A DNA stretch of 64,000 bases from Gammaproteobacteria bacterium (lineage in GTDB: Bacteria; Pseudomonadota; Gammaproteobacteria; Arenicellales; JAJDZL01). Below the pieces are notes generated by a model, which had not been told where the DNA came from, searched no databases, and saw nothing but the letters and a program-made list of their open reading frames with translations. The stretch is from assembly GCA_022823625.1 (NCBI GenBank), contig JAJEHQ010000023.1, positions 88,001 through 152,000 of the forward strand. Direction: 5' to 3'. This document shows positions 8,421-17,922 of the stretch, in pieces. The position numbers and the translations under genes were made by a program. Numbering within the stretch: position 1 is the first letter of the stretch; every line of letters begins with the position of its first letter.

Positions 8421-9182
8421 ATGCTGACCGAAGAGCAAGTTGACAGTTATATTGAGAACGGACAAGTTACAGCGCCAATTAAGCTCAACGAAGAAGTGAT
8501 TGGTGCGATTCAGACCAAGATGGAAGCGCTGTTCGAAACCAGGCCTGACCTAACTCCCGACTATCTTCCCGCGCTCATCGAAATGGATCGGTCCTGGCTT
8601 GAATTTGCAATGCTGCCGGAAATTCTGGATATTGCGGAACAATTGATCGGCCCTGACATAATCGTCTGGAGTTCAGCGCTAATTTGTAAGAGTCCGAGTA
8701 AGGGCAAATCTACGCCCTGGCACCAGGATGCACAGTATTGGCCAATCAGACCGCTTGAAACCACCACTGTCTGGATTGCAGTCGATCGATCAACAACGGA
8801 AAATGGTTGTCTGCGAGTGGTTCCTGGTAGTCACAAGTCGCGTGAAATATTCAGTCATTCCATCAATAACAGCGATCGAATCGTACTCAATCAGGAATTG
8901 GATTCAGAAGTCCAGAAACAGATGGTGCCAAAGGATGTTGTGCTTGAGCGCGGCATGTTTTCCTTTCACGATGCATACATGGTTCACGGCGCAGAACCAA
9001 ATCACTCATTAAAACGCCGTGCCAGTCTTACTTTCCGTTATATGCCGGCTTCGTCACACTTCGATCGGGATTTGGCGCGCAAGAAGACCGAAGAACTGCA
9101 AGTTGGTGATGTCTCAAAGCGGCAGATCTTTCAAGTTCGCGGCACTGACAGCCATCCCGACAATCAGCTCTCGACACTCTGA
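8421..9182 (+). CDS. Phytanoyl-CoA dioxygenase (PhyH) family Fe(II)/2-oxoglutarate oxygenase
   Basis: 253-residue non-haem iron oxygenase. The iron ligands are His101 and Asp103 (WHQDAQYW) and His189 (MVHGAEPNHS). Arg200 or Arg206 is the likely 2-oxoglutarate anchor. The family includes ectoine hydroxylase and many hydroxylases of small metabolites, so the substrate is open. The next gene, in the same direction about 175 bp on, encodes a dimethylglycine-dehydrogenase-like flavoprotein, which makes an N-methylated or amino-acid-like substrate attractive but unproven. No signal peptide. Confidence 0.85.
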   Translation: MLTEEQVDSYIENGQVTAPIKLNEEVIGAIQTKMEALFETRPDLTPDYLPALIEMDRSWLEFAMLPEILDIAEQLIGPDIIVWSSALICKSPSKGKSTPWHQDAQYWPIRPLETTTVWIAVDRSTTENGCLRVVPGSHKSREIFSHSINNSDRIVLNQELDSEVQKQMVPKDVVLERGMFSFHDAYMVHGAEPNHSLKRRASLTFRYMPASSHFDRDLARKKTEELQVGDVSKRQIFQVRGTDSHPDNQLSTL

Positions 9183-9358
9183 ATTCCTGAAAAACAATTT
9201 GCGATAAATTCTCGGCAAATCACATTAGGTTCCTATTAGCTTGGAATGAGTGTGCAAAGTCTAGCAGTCAATCGTTCATCAGAATTTAGAATTAATCAAA
9301 TTCGTCTTAGTCCGTTGATGATCACTGACCCAATTAATCCATTCGACAGGTTGTATTC

Positions 9359-11758
9359 GTGAATCAGCTACCAGCGCACGCATCCGTTGTCGTAATCGGC
9401 GGCGGAATAATGGGTTGTTCAACGCTCTACCATCTCGCAAAGTCAGGTGTTTCTGATGCGATACTGCTTGAACGCAACCAGCTAACTTCGGGTACAACTT
9501 GGCACTCTGCAGCTCAGGTGCGTGCACTACGCTCAACTAAAAATTTGACAGACCTTATTCGGTACTCGATTCACCTTTATTCCAACCTTGAGGCTGAAAC
9601 TGACCAGAGTACTGGTTGGATTAACAAGGGTTCACTATCGATTGCGACGAACCAAGACCGATTGACTCACATCAGACGACAGCAGGCATTGTCAGAACTC
9701 TATGGCATGTCAGCCCAATCCGTATCAGTTGGCGAAGCCAAAGAGCGCTGGCCACACATGAATTGCGACGACATCATTGGTGCTATTTGGTCTCCAGATG
9801 ATGGTCGAGTCAGTCCTTCCGATCTTTGTGCAGCACTGACAAAAGGCGCACAGGCTCGCGGTGCCAGAATTTACGAAAACACCGAAGTTGTTGGTATTGT
9901 TTTGGAAGGTAACAGGGTGAAGGCCGTAGAAACAGAGAGCGGTACCGTGAATTGCGATGCCATCGGCCTATGTACCGGCTTGTGGAGTCGTAAGATTGGT
10001 CAGATGGTTGGTGTCGACGTGCCAGTTTGGCCGTGTGAACACTTTTACCTCCTGACCAAACCTGTCCCTGATATTGTGGGCAATTTACCGACACTATCTG
10101 ATCACGACGGTCACCTCTACATTCGTGATGACAGTGGTGGGTTGCTGGTTGGTTGCTTTGAGCCGCATGCACGACCTGTATCTCCACACTCTCTAGGCCG
10201 GGATTTTGCTTTTCAGTTACTGAATGAAGATTGGGATCACTTCGAGCCCATGATGGTCAATGCCATGCATCGCCTCCCCGCGCTACAGTATGCCGAAGTG
10301 AAAATGCTGTTGAATGGACCAGAGAGCTTTACCCCGGATGGTTCCTTCATGCTAGGTGAAAGTGTTGAAACGAAGGGCTTTTTTCTGGGTTGTGGTATGA
10401 ATTCGGTTGGTGTCGCAAGCAGCGGTGGTGCTGGCATGGCACTTGCACATTGCATTCAACAGGGTCACATGCCGATGGACTTGCACGAAGCCAATCCCGC
10501 TCGTTTTCCGAAACAGTTCAATTCAGTTAAATTCCTTACTGAAAGGATTCCGGAAGTTCTTGGTAAACACTACGAAATTTCCTATCCTAGCCGACAATGG
10601 TCAAGCGGCCGGAATCTCAAAACCTCGGTACTTCATAAGCACTTTAACCACGAACGGGCCCACTTTGGTCAGATCTTCGGTTGGGAGCGTCCGCTTTATT
10701 TCGGAAAGCGATCAGATCCGGTGCCATCTTTTGAAAAACCGGATTGGTTTTCGAACGTGGCTCGGGAGGTTCGGGCAGCTAACGAAAATGCGGCGATATT
10801 CGATCAATCAACATTCGGTAAGATCGATGTCACTGGTACAGATGCCTGCAAATTTCTGAACCGAGTATGCACCAACCAGATGAATCGATCCGTCGGTCGG
10901 GTCATCTATACCACAATGCTCAATGAACGCGGTGGAATTGAAAGCGACTTCACTGTATTTCGATTGGATAGCAATCACTTCAGACTCTATGTGGGAACGG
11001 CTTCTTTGAAAAAAGATCTGTGGTGGCTCCACCGTCAAATTGAGGATGAAAAAGTGTCGCTGACCGACCGGACAGATGAGTTGTGTGTACTGGGTCTTAT
11101 GGGACCAAATTCAGCAAATGTCGTGCACACCGCGAGAGGAGAATCACTGGAACACATTGGATATTTTGAATGCTGCGAGACAACCATCGCCGGACACTCA
11201 GTTTTGGCATCTCGTCTCTCGTATGTCGGTGAATTCGGCTGGGAAATTACCTGTCAGGCTGGTCACGCTTCTGAAATTTACTCAGCCTTCCAAAAAAGCG
11301 GAGCAGAACCTTCGGGTCTTTTTGCACAGACTTCCATGCGAATTGAAAAGCGCTTTTTGGCTTACGGTCATGAATTGGATTCGGAAATTTCACCGGTGGA
11401 CTCAGATCTGTCGTTTACAGTCTATTGGGAAAAGGACTTTATTGGCAAGTGTGCGCTTGAAAAGCGTCGAGAGTCCGGTGCGAGAAACCGATTCATATCA
11501 GTTATTCTCAATAATCATGCTGCGATTCCAATAGGTGATGAACCTGTAATTTACCAAGGTAAACCGATTGGTAAAACAACGTCAGCCACATTCGGCTATA
11601 GAATCAACGCACCTGTTGCCATTTCAATATTGAATGAAGGAATTGAATTGCCAGATGGAACTTCGGTTGAAGTGAATATTGCAGGCGTTCTGTTTTCTGG
11701 AAAGATTAAGAATGGACCAGCATTCGATCCCGCTGGAACTCGCATGAAATGCAGTTAA
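9359..11758 (+). CDS. Dimethylglycine/sarcosine dehydrogenase-like FAD protein with GCV_T domains
   Basis: 799 residues from a GTG start. The N-terminal FAD-binding Rossmann motif is GGGIMG at 14-19. His49 in TTWHSA occupies the position that carries covalent FAD in mammalian dimethylglycine dehydrogenase. The N-terminal DAO domain (to about 370) is followed by an FAO_M-like linker, then a GCV_T-type folate-binding domain and its C-terminal barrel (about 430-790). This architecture and length match dimethylglycine and sarcosine dehydrogenases, which oxidatively demethylate N-methylglycines and pass the one-carbon unit to tetrahydrofolate. It could take the product of the Rieske protein at 60.5 kb. 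No glycine-cleavage or sarcosine oxidase subunits are adjacent. Confidence 0.85.
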   Translation: MNQLPAHASVVVIGGGIMGCSTLYHLAKSGVSDAILLERNQLTSGTTWHSAAQVRALRSTKNLTDLIRYSIHLYSNLEAETDQSTGWINKGSLSIATNQDRLTHIRRQQALSELYGMSAQSVSVGEAKERWPHMNCDDIIGAIWSPDDGRVSPSDLCAALTKGAQARGARIYENTEVVGIVLEGNRVKAVETESGTVNCDAIGLCTGLWSRKIGQMVGVDVPVWPCEHFYLLTKPVPDIVGNLPTLSDHDGHLYIRDDSGGLLVGCFEPHARPVSPHSLGRDFAFQLLNEDWDHFEPMMVNAMHRLPALQYAEVKMLLNGPESFTPDGSFMLGESVETKGFFLGCGMNSVGVASSGGAGMALAHCIQQGHMPMDLHEANPARFPKQFNSVKFLTERIPEVLGKHYEISYPSRQWSSGRNLKTSVLHKHFNHERAHFGQIFGWERPLYFGKRSDPVPSFEKPDWFSNVAREVRAANENAAIFDQSTFGKIDVTGTDACKFLNRVCTNQMNRSVGRVIYTTMLNERGGIESDFTVFRLDSNHFRLYVGTASLKKDLWWLHRQIEDEKVSLTDRTDELCVLGLMGPNSANVVHTARGESLEHIGYFECCETTIAGHSVLASRLSYVGEFGWEITCQAGHASEIYSAFQKSGAEPSGLFAQTSMRIEKRFLAYGHELDSEISPVDSDLSFTVYWEKDFIGKCALEKRRESGARNRFISVILNNHAAIPIGDEPVIYQGKPIGKTTSATFGYRINAPVAISILNEGIELPDGTSVEVNIAGVLFSGKIKNGPAFDPAGTRMKCS

Positions 11759-12131
11759 CATCAAAAGATGCGATACTGTACGACTAATTTGCCTTTACAC
11801 CCTGCTACAGTAGTACACCTTTTACATCTGGAAATTCGACTATAAAAACAGGAATTCGAATCAAGAAACCAGTTTAAACTACTCACAAAATTAAAAAATA
11901 CCACCAATAAAAGCGTGGCTATAATTGAAATTCGTTTTCTTGGGGAAAACGAAAGTTGGTAAGTTCTGAGAGATAGATGAGCGGAAGCGATTGCTAGAAC
12001 CAGCGGTCGCCCACCCTGTTTAATCGGAGCGATTAGATCTCTGTGATAAAACAGTTTGTCTTCATCATTTCTGTTAGAGAAGGGAATCTCCAATTGTATC
12101 TTCGGAAACGATTTCAATTACGGAGAGTGAT
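11759..12131. other. 373-bp leader region before the first sigma factor gene
   Basis: No convincing gene lies here. It is AT-rich and contains TATAAT at 11920-11925 on the plus strand, without a clear -35, and a 9-bp perfect hairpin shortly downstream (11931-11953). A promoter near 11920 would give a leader of about 200 nt for the sigma factor mRNA. Confidence 0.5.
11931..11953 (+). promoter_or_regulatory. Hairpin in the leader of the first sigma factor gene
   Basis: TTCGTTTTC at 11931-11939 pairs perfectly with GAAAACGAA at 11945-11953 around the loop TTGGG. It starts six bases after a TATAAT box, so it could lie at the very 5' end of the transcript or be a protein-binding dyad. There is no T-run. 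Confidence 0.4.
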
Positions 12132-13901
12132 TTGGATTACGGAACGAGTGCCACTGACCTGCGGCGGCTTATTAATAAAGGGAAGAAGCAGGGCTTTCTA
12201 ACATTCGAAGATGTCAGAGACCATCTTTCTGACTCAATGAATGATGCTGACAGTGTCGAAAACATCATTAGTCTGCTCCTTGATTTGGATATTGAGGTGT
12301 ATGATGAAATCCTCAATCCTGAAGACTTTGCCTTAGGTCCACGAGAACTCGACGACGGGCCCACAACCGAAGTTGACAGTGCACTCAAAAGCGAGTTAGG
12401 CAGCACGACCGACCCGATACGCATGTACATGCGTGAAATGGGCGAATTTGCACTGTTGACTCGGAGTAAGGAAATTGAACTAGCCAGAAAAATCCAGAAT
12501 GGATTGAAGAAAGCAACCCTTGCAATTTCCAATTGCCCTGTTGTTTTTGAATACCTGATTCAACAATTTGATTCGGTGGAAGCGGGTCAAATCCGTTTCA
12601 ATGACTTGTGTATCGGAATCAGGAAAAAGTCAAACTTCGTTGCTGCCTCTACGATAAAGAGATCGGACAGTTTGAGCATTGAGTCAAATGAAAGCGTTGC
12701 CCTATTCCTCAAAGAATTCCAGGTCATTCGACAGCGTTATGATTGGTTAAGACGCGCAGTTCGAAAAGAAGGCATTGATAGTTCCAAAGTCATTCGTCAC
12801 AAGAAAGTATTGCAGAAAAAGTTTTCAGAATTCTCCTTTACCCGACAGCAGCTCGATGATATTTTCAAATTTATTCACGAGATAAATGCGCAGCGCCGGG
12901 AGCGGAGCAAGGTACTGGAGCAGATCTGCTTACAGAATATCAAGTTGCCAAAATCTGAAGTTCTGCCGTTGCTGGAACAACAACCGCTGCATCGAAATTT
13001 GATATTTCTGTTAAAAAACTACGCTACTGACGAACAAGTTGTTCAAATTGATGCCTGTCGAGAAGAAATCGCTGAAGTCCGAAAGCGGTTGAATTATCTG
13101 CAGAACCGTTTGGTGATGCCACTTCACGAGTTCAAGGCTGTGTGCCGAGAGATTACGATAGGTGAAACTCGAGCGAATCAGGCGAAGAAAGAAATGGTTG
13201 AAGCCAATCTTCGCTTGGTTGTATCAATTGCGAAAAAGTACAGCAACCGTGGCTTGGGATTCCAGGACCTGATTCAGGAAGGTAATATCGGATTGATGAA
13301 AGCGGTTGATAAATTTGAGTACGAGCGTGGTTTCAAGTTTTCAACCTATGCAACATGGTGGGTTCGCCAGGCGATTACCCGAGCGTGCGCGGACCAGTCG
13401 CGAACGATTCGAGTGCCGGTGCACATGACGCAGACACTGAGCACACTAACTCGAATTCAACGAGAAATCCGGCAGGAGGAAGGGAGCGAAGCAACAGTTA
13501 AGGAACTCGCAGAGCGAATGGAACTTAGTGAGGACAAGATTAGAAAGGTACTGATGATTCCCAAAGAACCGCTGTCGATGGAAGCGCCTACCGGAGAGGA
13601 CGAAGAATCGCAGGTCGGAGACTTCATTGAGGACAAAGCTGTTCAGTCTCCGGATGATCAGGTGGCGGATATGGGAATGAAATCTGCAATTGATGCAGCG
13701 TTGAGTTCTCTGACCGAGCGTGAGTCAAAGGTTTTGAGAATGCGATTTGGGATCGACTCGCGAACGGACCACACACTGGAAGAGGTCAGTCAGCAGTTTG
13801 AAGTAACGCGTGAGCGTATCCGCCAAATTGAAGCAAAAGCGATTCGAAAACTGCGCCATCCGTCGCGATCGAATCAACTTAAACCGTACTCGGACAACTA
13901 G
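12132..13901 (+). CDS. rpoD: RpoD-type (group 1) sigma-70 factor, first of tandem pair
   Basis: 589-residue sigma factor that directs RNA polymerase to promoters. It starts at a TTG preceded by GGAGAG. All RpoD regions are present: region 1.1 (about 8-65), region 1.2 opening with [14 protein letters not shown] at 91-104, a non-conserved spacer, regions 2.1-2.4 (ending [13 protein letters not shown] and RTIRVPVHM), region 3, and region 4.2 with [20 protein letters not shown]. The C-terminus is close to the E. coli sigma-70 consensus; region 1.1 is less so, lacking the long acidic run. RpoD normally sits beside dnaG and rpsU; neither is here. A second full-length paralogue follows 317 bp downstream. 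Confidence 0.95.
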   Translation: MDYGTSATDLRRLINKGKKQGFLTFEDVRDHLSDSMNDADSVENIISLLLDLDIEVYDEILNPEDFALGPRELDDGPTTEVDSALKSELGSTTDPIRMYMREMGEFALLTRSKEIELARKIQNGLKKATLAISNCPVVFEYLIQQFDSVEAGQIRFNDLCIGIRKKSNFVAASTIKRSDSLSIESNESVALFLKEFQVIRQRYDWLRRAVRKEGIDSSKVIRHKKVLQKKFSEFSFTRQQLDDIFKFIHEINAQRRERSKVLEQICLQNIKLPKSEVLPLLEQQPLHRNLIFLLKNYATDEQVVQIDACREEIAEVRKRLNYLQNRLVMPLHEFKAVCREITIGETRANQAKKEMVEANLRLVVSIAKKYSNRGLGFQDLIQEGNIGLMKAVDKFEYERGFKFSTYATWWVRQAITRACADQSRTIRVPVHMTQTLSTLTRIQREIRQEEGSEATVKELAERMELSEDKIRKVLMIPKEPLSMEAPTGEDEESQVGDFIEDKAVQSPDDQVADMGMKSAIDAALSSLTERESKVLRMRFGIDSRTDHTLEEVSQQFEVTRERIRQIEAKAIRKLRHPSRSNQLKPYSDN

Positions 13902-14218
13902 AATCCGAGCATCATTTGCGATCAATTTTACGAACACACGGTCAGCCAACAGCAAATTCAAACGCTATAGACCGGTTTGATACTCTTCACCATGGTGCGT
14001 TTTGCTAGTCAGAAAATATTCACTCAATGCAAAAGTTACTGCATAGGGCTTGAAATTTGACCATCAGTTGTTATCTAATACGCGTTTGTGTAACGTAAAT
14101 CGTAAATAACAACTACAGGCGTGACCAAGCGAGTATTCGTTTGGTCGTTGTTTATATATAGATTGCGAATTCACAAACGTAGTCAATAGAACATTTACCA
14201 TTTTTTGAGATGGAATAG
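13902..14218. other. Intergenic region between the two sigma factor genes
   Basis: 317 bp without a gene. TTGAAA at 14050-14055 with TCTAAT at 14074-14079 (18-nt spacer) is a possible promoter for the second sigma factor. A strong hairpin follows at 14123-14146. The region is long enough for independent transcription of the two genes. Confidence 0.45.
14108..14152 (+). promoter_or_regulatory. Hairpin upstream of the second sigma factor gene
   Basis: GACCAAGCGA at 14123-14132 pairs with TCGTTTGGTC at 14137-14146 (ten pairs, one G-U) around the tetraloop GTAT. An outer AACAAC/GTTGTT pairing at 14108-14113 and 14147-14152 extends it across a 9-nt bulge. It is followed by TATATATAG rather than a T-run. 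It could end transcripts from the first gene or fold in the leader of the second. Confidence 0.5.
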
Positions 14219-16024
14219 TTGGGGTATAGAAAGTTGGAAGGCACCACCAAGGAAGTAGAAGATAAAAGTTGGTTAAGAAGCCTGATTTTCAAGGGTAAAC
14301 GTACAGGCTATCTGACCTATGAAGAAATTACGGATATCCTTCCGGATTCGATGAGTGGTACCAACGACATTGTACGTACCATTGATCTGTTGACCAGCCT
14401 TGATATTGAAGTTTGTGATGAAGCCCCACATCCGGACAGTCTGATCATGCAGGCCGATGACGTTGTTGACGAAGAGGATGTAGCTGAGGAAGCAGAAGAA
14501 GTCCTCAAGAGTGATTTTGGCAGCACAACCGATCCGATTCGAATGTACATGCGGGAGATGGGTCAGATTGATCTTTTGACCCGCGCTCAGGAAATTGAAC
14601 TGGCCAAACAGATTGAAGCCGGACTCAATCAAGCTCAGGAAGCACTCTCAGAGTGTCCTTTCATCATGCGTCAGTTGCTCGAAAGATTTGATTTGGTACT
14701 GTCCAAGCGCTTACGATTTACAGAACTTTGCACCGGCATTGGCATGGATACAGAATACATTGATGCCAAAAGCGTTAAAGTAAAACCGGAGAATCAGGAT
14801 GGCACCAATGAAGTTCTTTCCACCGTATGCCAGGAATTCAATCGAATTGAGCAGCGAATCAAGTGGCTAAGTGCAAGAATTCGAGAGGAAGATATAAGTA
14901 GCAAAAAGGCCAATGATCACCGAGTAGTCCTGAAGAATAAATTCAACCGATTTGTGTTTGGTCGCAGGCATTATGACTTGATGTTTGATCTGATGCATGT
15001 GATGGATGGGGAGCGCAAAGAGAGATACAGGAATCTGGAAAGAGTTTTACTCCACAAAGTGCGTATCGAACGTCGTCAGTTTCAGAAGATTGTCACAAAT
15101 TCTGCAACGCACAGAAACCTGATTGCTCTGCTAAAAAATGTGTGCACAGAAGAGCAGGCGAATGCAGTTGAGCGCTATCGGGTCGACATTCTGGAAGCAC
15201 GCGAGCAGATTATTCGCTTTGAGAAGCGGCTTGGAATTTCACTGGATCATTTCAAGCAGGTGTACCCGCAGGTGCGTAGTGCTGAGTATCAGGCCAATAA
15301 AGCCAAGGGCGAAATGATTGAGGCCAATCTAAGATTGGTGGTGTCGATTGCCAAGAAGTACAACAATCGTGGGCTCGATCTTCAAGATTTGATTCAGGAA
15401 GGCAACATCGGCTTGATGAAAGCTGTTGACAAATACGAGCACGAATTGGGATTTAAGTTTTCAACCTACGCTACATGGTGGATTCGCCAGGCGATTACGC
15501 GAGCCTGCGGAGACCAATCCCGTACGATTCGGGTACCGGTTCACATGATTCAGACACTGAGCGCACTGAATCGGATTCAGCGAGAAATTCGGCAGGAAGA
15601 AAGCCGTGAAGCGACGGTGGACGAACTGGCTGAAAAAATGGAAGTTTCCGAAGAGAAAGTTCACAAGGTTTTAAATATTCCTAAGGAGCCTTTGTCTATG
15701 GAAGCGCCGACCGGTGAAGATGAGGACTCAAGCCTGCTTGATATCATTGAAGATAAATCTGCAACCAACCCGCTGGAAGACGCGATCAAATCGGGATTGC
15801 AGTCTGCTGTAGAAGCAATGCTGAACTCATTGTCCGACCGGGAAGCGGTTGTATTGAGAATGCGATATGGCATTGGAATGCCAACCGACTATACACTTGA
15901 AGAGGTCGGCCAGCAGTTCGGTGTAACTCGCGAACGCGTTCGACAGATCGAAAAGAGTGGACTTCGAAAGTTGCGCCACCCATCACGCGCGGTTAACCTT
16001 CATCCCTACATTCACGCGCAGTAA
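14219..16024 (+). CDS. rpoD: RpoD-type (group 1) sigma-70 factor, second of tandem pair
   Basis: 601-residue full-length sigma factor, paralogous to the preceding one, from a TTG start with a weak GATGGA site. Region 1.1 is the more canonical of the two ([21 protein letters not shown], then an acidic run). Region 1.2 has [14 protein letters not shown] and region 2.4 [13 protein letters not shown]. Region 4.2 departs from consensus: [20 protein letters not shown], where most RpoD proteins have EAKALRKLRHP. Presence of region 1.1 and of the large spacer between 1.2 and 2 separates it from RpoS and RpoH types. It may be an alternative primary sigma factor with altered -35 contacts or activator contacts (inference). 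Confidence 0.95.
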   Translation: MGYRKLEGTTKEVEDKSWLRSLIFKGKRTGYLTYEEITDILPDSMSGTNDIVRTIDLLTSLDIEVCDEAPHPDSLIMQADDVVDEEDVAEEAEEVLKSDFGSTTDPIRMYMREMGQIDLLTRAQEIELAKQIEAGLNQAQEALSECPFIMRQLLERFDLVLSKRLRFTELCTGIGMDTEYIDAKSVKVKPENQDGTNEVLSTVCQEFNRIEQRIKWLSARIREEDISSKKANDHRVVLKNKFNRFVFGRRHYDLMFDLMHVMDGERKERYRNLERVLLHKVRIERRQFQKIVTNSATHRNLIALLKNVCTEEQANAVERYRVDILEAREQIIRFEKRLGISLDHFKQVYPQVRSAEYQANKAKGEMIEANLRLVVSIAKKYNNRGLDLQDLIQEGNIGLMKAVDKYEHELGFKFSTYATWWIRQAITRACGDQSRTIRVPVHMIQTLSALNRIQREIRQEESREATVDELAEKMEVSEEKVHKVLNIPKEPLSMEAPTGEDEDSSLLDIIEDKSATNPLEDAIKSGLQSAVEAMLNSLSDREAVVLRMRYGIGMPTDYTLEEVGQQFGVTRERVRQIEKSGLRKLRHPSRAVNLHPYIHAQ

Positions 16025-16037
16025 GTTTCAAAATCTA

Positions 16038-16093
16038 CATCCCTCTCTATGGGATGAATTTCCCTGAAGTTTCAGGCTTCGGAAACTACAGGG
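16038..16093 (+). terminator. Double hairpin after the sigma factor pair
   Basis: CATCCC/GGGATG at 16038-16056 is followed at once by CCCTG-A-AGTTTC paired with GAAACT-A-CAGGG at 16062-16093 (11 pairs, one A-A mismatch). It begins 14 nt after the stop codon. There is no T-run, so termination is inferred from position. Confidence 0.5.
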
Positions 16094-16118
16094 CTCGCTC
16101 AAATTCGCCAAAGTTGCA

Positions 16119-16147
16119 TTGACACGCAACTCTCATTCATTTATATT
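16119..16147 (+). promoter_or_regulatory. Sigma-70 promoter of the amino acid transporter operon
   Basis: TTGACA at 16119-16124 and TATATT at 16142-16147 are separated by exactly 17 nt, a near-consensus housekeeping promoter. It lies about 95 nt upstream of the binding-protein start and after the sigma factor hairpins. Confidence 0.8.
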
Positions 16148-16241
16148 CAAAAGTTCTTTACATCTTTGTGCACTTCATTTACACACCGTTGTGAATTTGA
16201 TTCAGGTGCGCAAATTCGAGCTTTAAATTGGAGATATGAGA

Positions 16242-17087
16242 ATGAAAAATTTGAGTAAAAAACTGATGCTTGCAGTTGCTGCTTCGATGCTGATGTTTGG
16301 CTCTGTATCAGTCAGTGCCGCACAGTGTACCAATGAAGTCTGGAACAAGGTCATGAACCGCGGAAAATTGGTTGTGGGAGTTAAGGCTGACTATAAACCT
16401 TGGGGATATCGCGATGAAAGCGGAGCCATCGTTGGCATGGAAGTCGATATGGCACAGTTGGTCGCTGATACGATGGGTGTCGAACTCGAAACCGTGGCCG
16501 TGCAGTCCTCCAATCGTATGCAGTTTCTTGAGCAGGGCAAAATCGACATGATGATTGCCACGATGTCTGATCGACCTGATCGACGTAAAATTGTTGGCAT
16601 TACTCAGCCCAACTATTACACATCAGGTACCAATGTTCTGTCACCGCAAGCCTTGGCGCTGTCAAACTGGGAAGACTTGAGAGGTAAACCCGTATGCGGT
16701 AAACAGGGTGCGTTCTACAACAAAATTGTCAATGAACGTTATGGTGCTGAAATTGTTGCCTTCACTGGAAACGCAGAAGCGAAACAGGCCCTTCGCGACA
16801 AGAAGTGCATCGCCTGGGTTTATGATGACTCCTCAATCATGTCAGATCTTTCTTCTGGCAACTGGGATGAATTTGAAATGCCATTGGCCAGCGAAGATGA
16901 CAATCCGTGGGGATTGGCAGTACCTTTGGCCGAGAAGGACTGCGTCTTCGGTAACTTCATGTCAGGTATAACTTACAACTGGCACCAATCTGGAAAGTTG
17001 ATTGAACTGGAAGCCAAGTGGGGCATTCAGGAGACACAATACCTGCAGGACAAGAGCGCTCAGTACGCAGACTGGATTCAGGAATAA
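16242..17087 (+). CDS. Polar amino acid ABC transporter substrate-binding protein (SBP_bac_3)
   Basis: 281-residue periplasmic binding protein with a signal peptide of about 25 residues ending SVSAAQ. I start at the ATG at 16242 because GGAG lies 8 nt upstream; an ATG at 16236 is too close to that site. The mature part opens with NRGKLVVGVKADYKPWGYRD, the family-3 solute-binding signature, and carries the GKPVCGKQGA and AVPLAEKD stretches of its second lobe. Homologues bind polar or charged amino acids; the ligand is not predictable here. It is first in a four-gene operon, separated from the permeases by a strong hairpin. Confidence 0.9.
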   Translation: MKNLSKKLMLAVAASMLMFGSVSVSAAQCTNEVWNKVMNRGKLVVGVKADYKPWGYRDESGAIVGMEVDMAQLVADTMGVELETVAVQSSNRMQFLEQGKIDMMIATMSDRPDRRKIVGITQPNYYTSGTNVLSPQALALSNWEDLRGKPVCGKQGAFYNKIVNERYGAEIVAFTGNAEAKQALRDKKCIAWVYDDSSIMSDLSSGNWDEFEMPLASEDDNPWGLAVPLAEKDCVFGNFMSGITYNWHQSGKLIELEAKWGIQETQYLQDKSAQYADWIQE

Positions 17088-17103
17088 TCTGATACACTTC
17101 AAT

Positions 17104-17136
17104 AAACCGGGGTGGTGTTTCTGACTGCCCCGGTTT
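17104..17136 (+). terminator. Intra-operon hairpin after the amino acid binding-protein gene
   Basis: AAACCGGGG at 17104-17112 pairs perfectly with CCCCGGTTT at 17128-17136 and is followed by GTTTGT. It starts 16 nt after the stop codon and before two permease genes in the same direction. This fits a partial terminator or mRNA-stabilising stem that raises binding-protein output relative to the membrane components. Confidence 0.8.
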
Positions 17137-17169
17137 GTTTGTGCAGGTAGAATGCTTGATTGAGCGGCT

Positions 17170-17922
17170 ATGAACGCGTTTCAGCAGTTTTTCTATGATA
17201 TTTCGGCGGACCATCCACGCTGGAATTTCATTTTTTTCTACGATCCAGTCCAAACTGATCGGGTATTGACCGGATTGTGGACGACAATTGAACTTTCGGT
17301 TACATGCGTCATTCTGAGTGTGATCATCGGACTCATCGGAGCGTGGTTGCAAGGTGCTCAGTCTCGCCTCGTTCGGGCCATCGTTCAGGGTTACATCCAG
17401 TTTTTTAGAAACACGCCGCCGCTGATTCAGCTGCTGTTTTTCTACTTTGCTTTGGGCCAGTTCACGCCCACTTATTCGCCAGACGGCTGGTTGGAGATTC
17501 CCATTATTTCCAATGTTGGTTGGGCGATTATTTCCCTTTCGTTTTTCGCCGCATCCTTTAACGTTGAGATTTTCAGAGCCGGAATTGAAGCGGTACCGGA
17601 TTCCACTAAAGAGGCGTCAGAATCGTTGGGGATGAGTCGGTTGCAGACATTCATTTATGTTGTGTTTCCACTGGCGTTTCGCGTCAGTCTGCCAGCACTG
17701 AACAATAACCTGGTCAATCTTGTGAAAACGACGACGCAAGCGCTGGCGATCGCAGTACCGGAACTGCTTTACCAGATGGTGAGTATCTACAATGATTACT
17801 CAACTGCGCAGAATGCCTGCATGGTGGTGTTGTTCATTGTTTACATCGTGCTAGTTGGTGTTCTCGTGATGGGAATGAATACCTGGGAGCGTACTGCGAA
17901 AATTCCGGGGTACGGGCAATGA
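17170..17922 (+). CDS. Amino acid ABC transporter permease (HisM/GlnP family)
   Basis: 250-residue inner-membrane permease with about five hydrophobic helices. It has the N-terminal FRNTPPLIQLLFFYFALG signature of polar amino acid permeases and an EAA loop around DSTKEASESLGMSRLQTFIYVVFPLAFRV. It overlaps the second permease by 4 bp (ATGA), so the two are translationally coupled and probably form a heterodimer. Confidence 0.9.
   Translation: MNAFQQFFYDISADHPRWNFIFFYDPVQTDRVLTGLWTTIELSVTCVILSVIIGLIGAWLQGAQSRLVRAIVQGYIQFFRNTPPLIQLLFFYFALGQFTPTYSPDGWLEIPIISNVGWAIISLSFFAASFNVEIFRAGIEAVPDSTKEASESLGMSRLQTFIYVVFPLAFRVSLPALNNNLVNLVKTTTQALAIAVPELLYQMVSIYNDYSTAQNACMVVLFIVYIVLVGVLVMGMNTWERTAKIPGYGQ

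Noticed and set aside
14219..16024. Reading the second sigma factor as RpoS or RpoH
   Set aside because: It has region 1.1 and the large non-conserved spacer between regions 1.2 and 2, which RpoS and RpoH lack.
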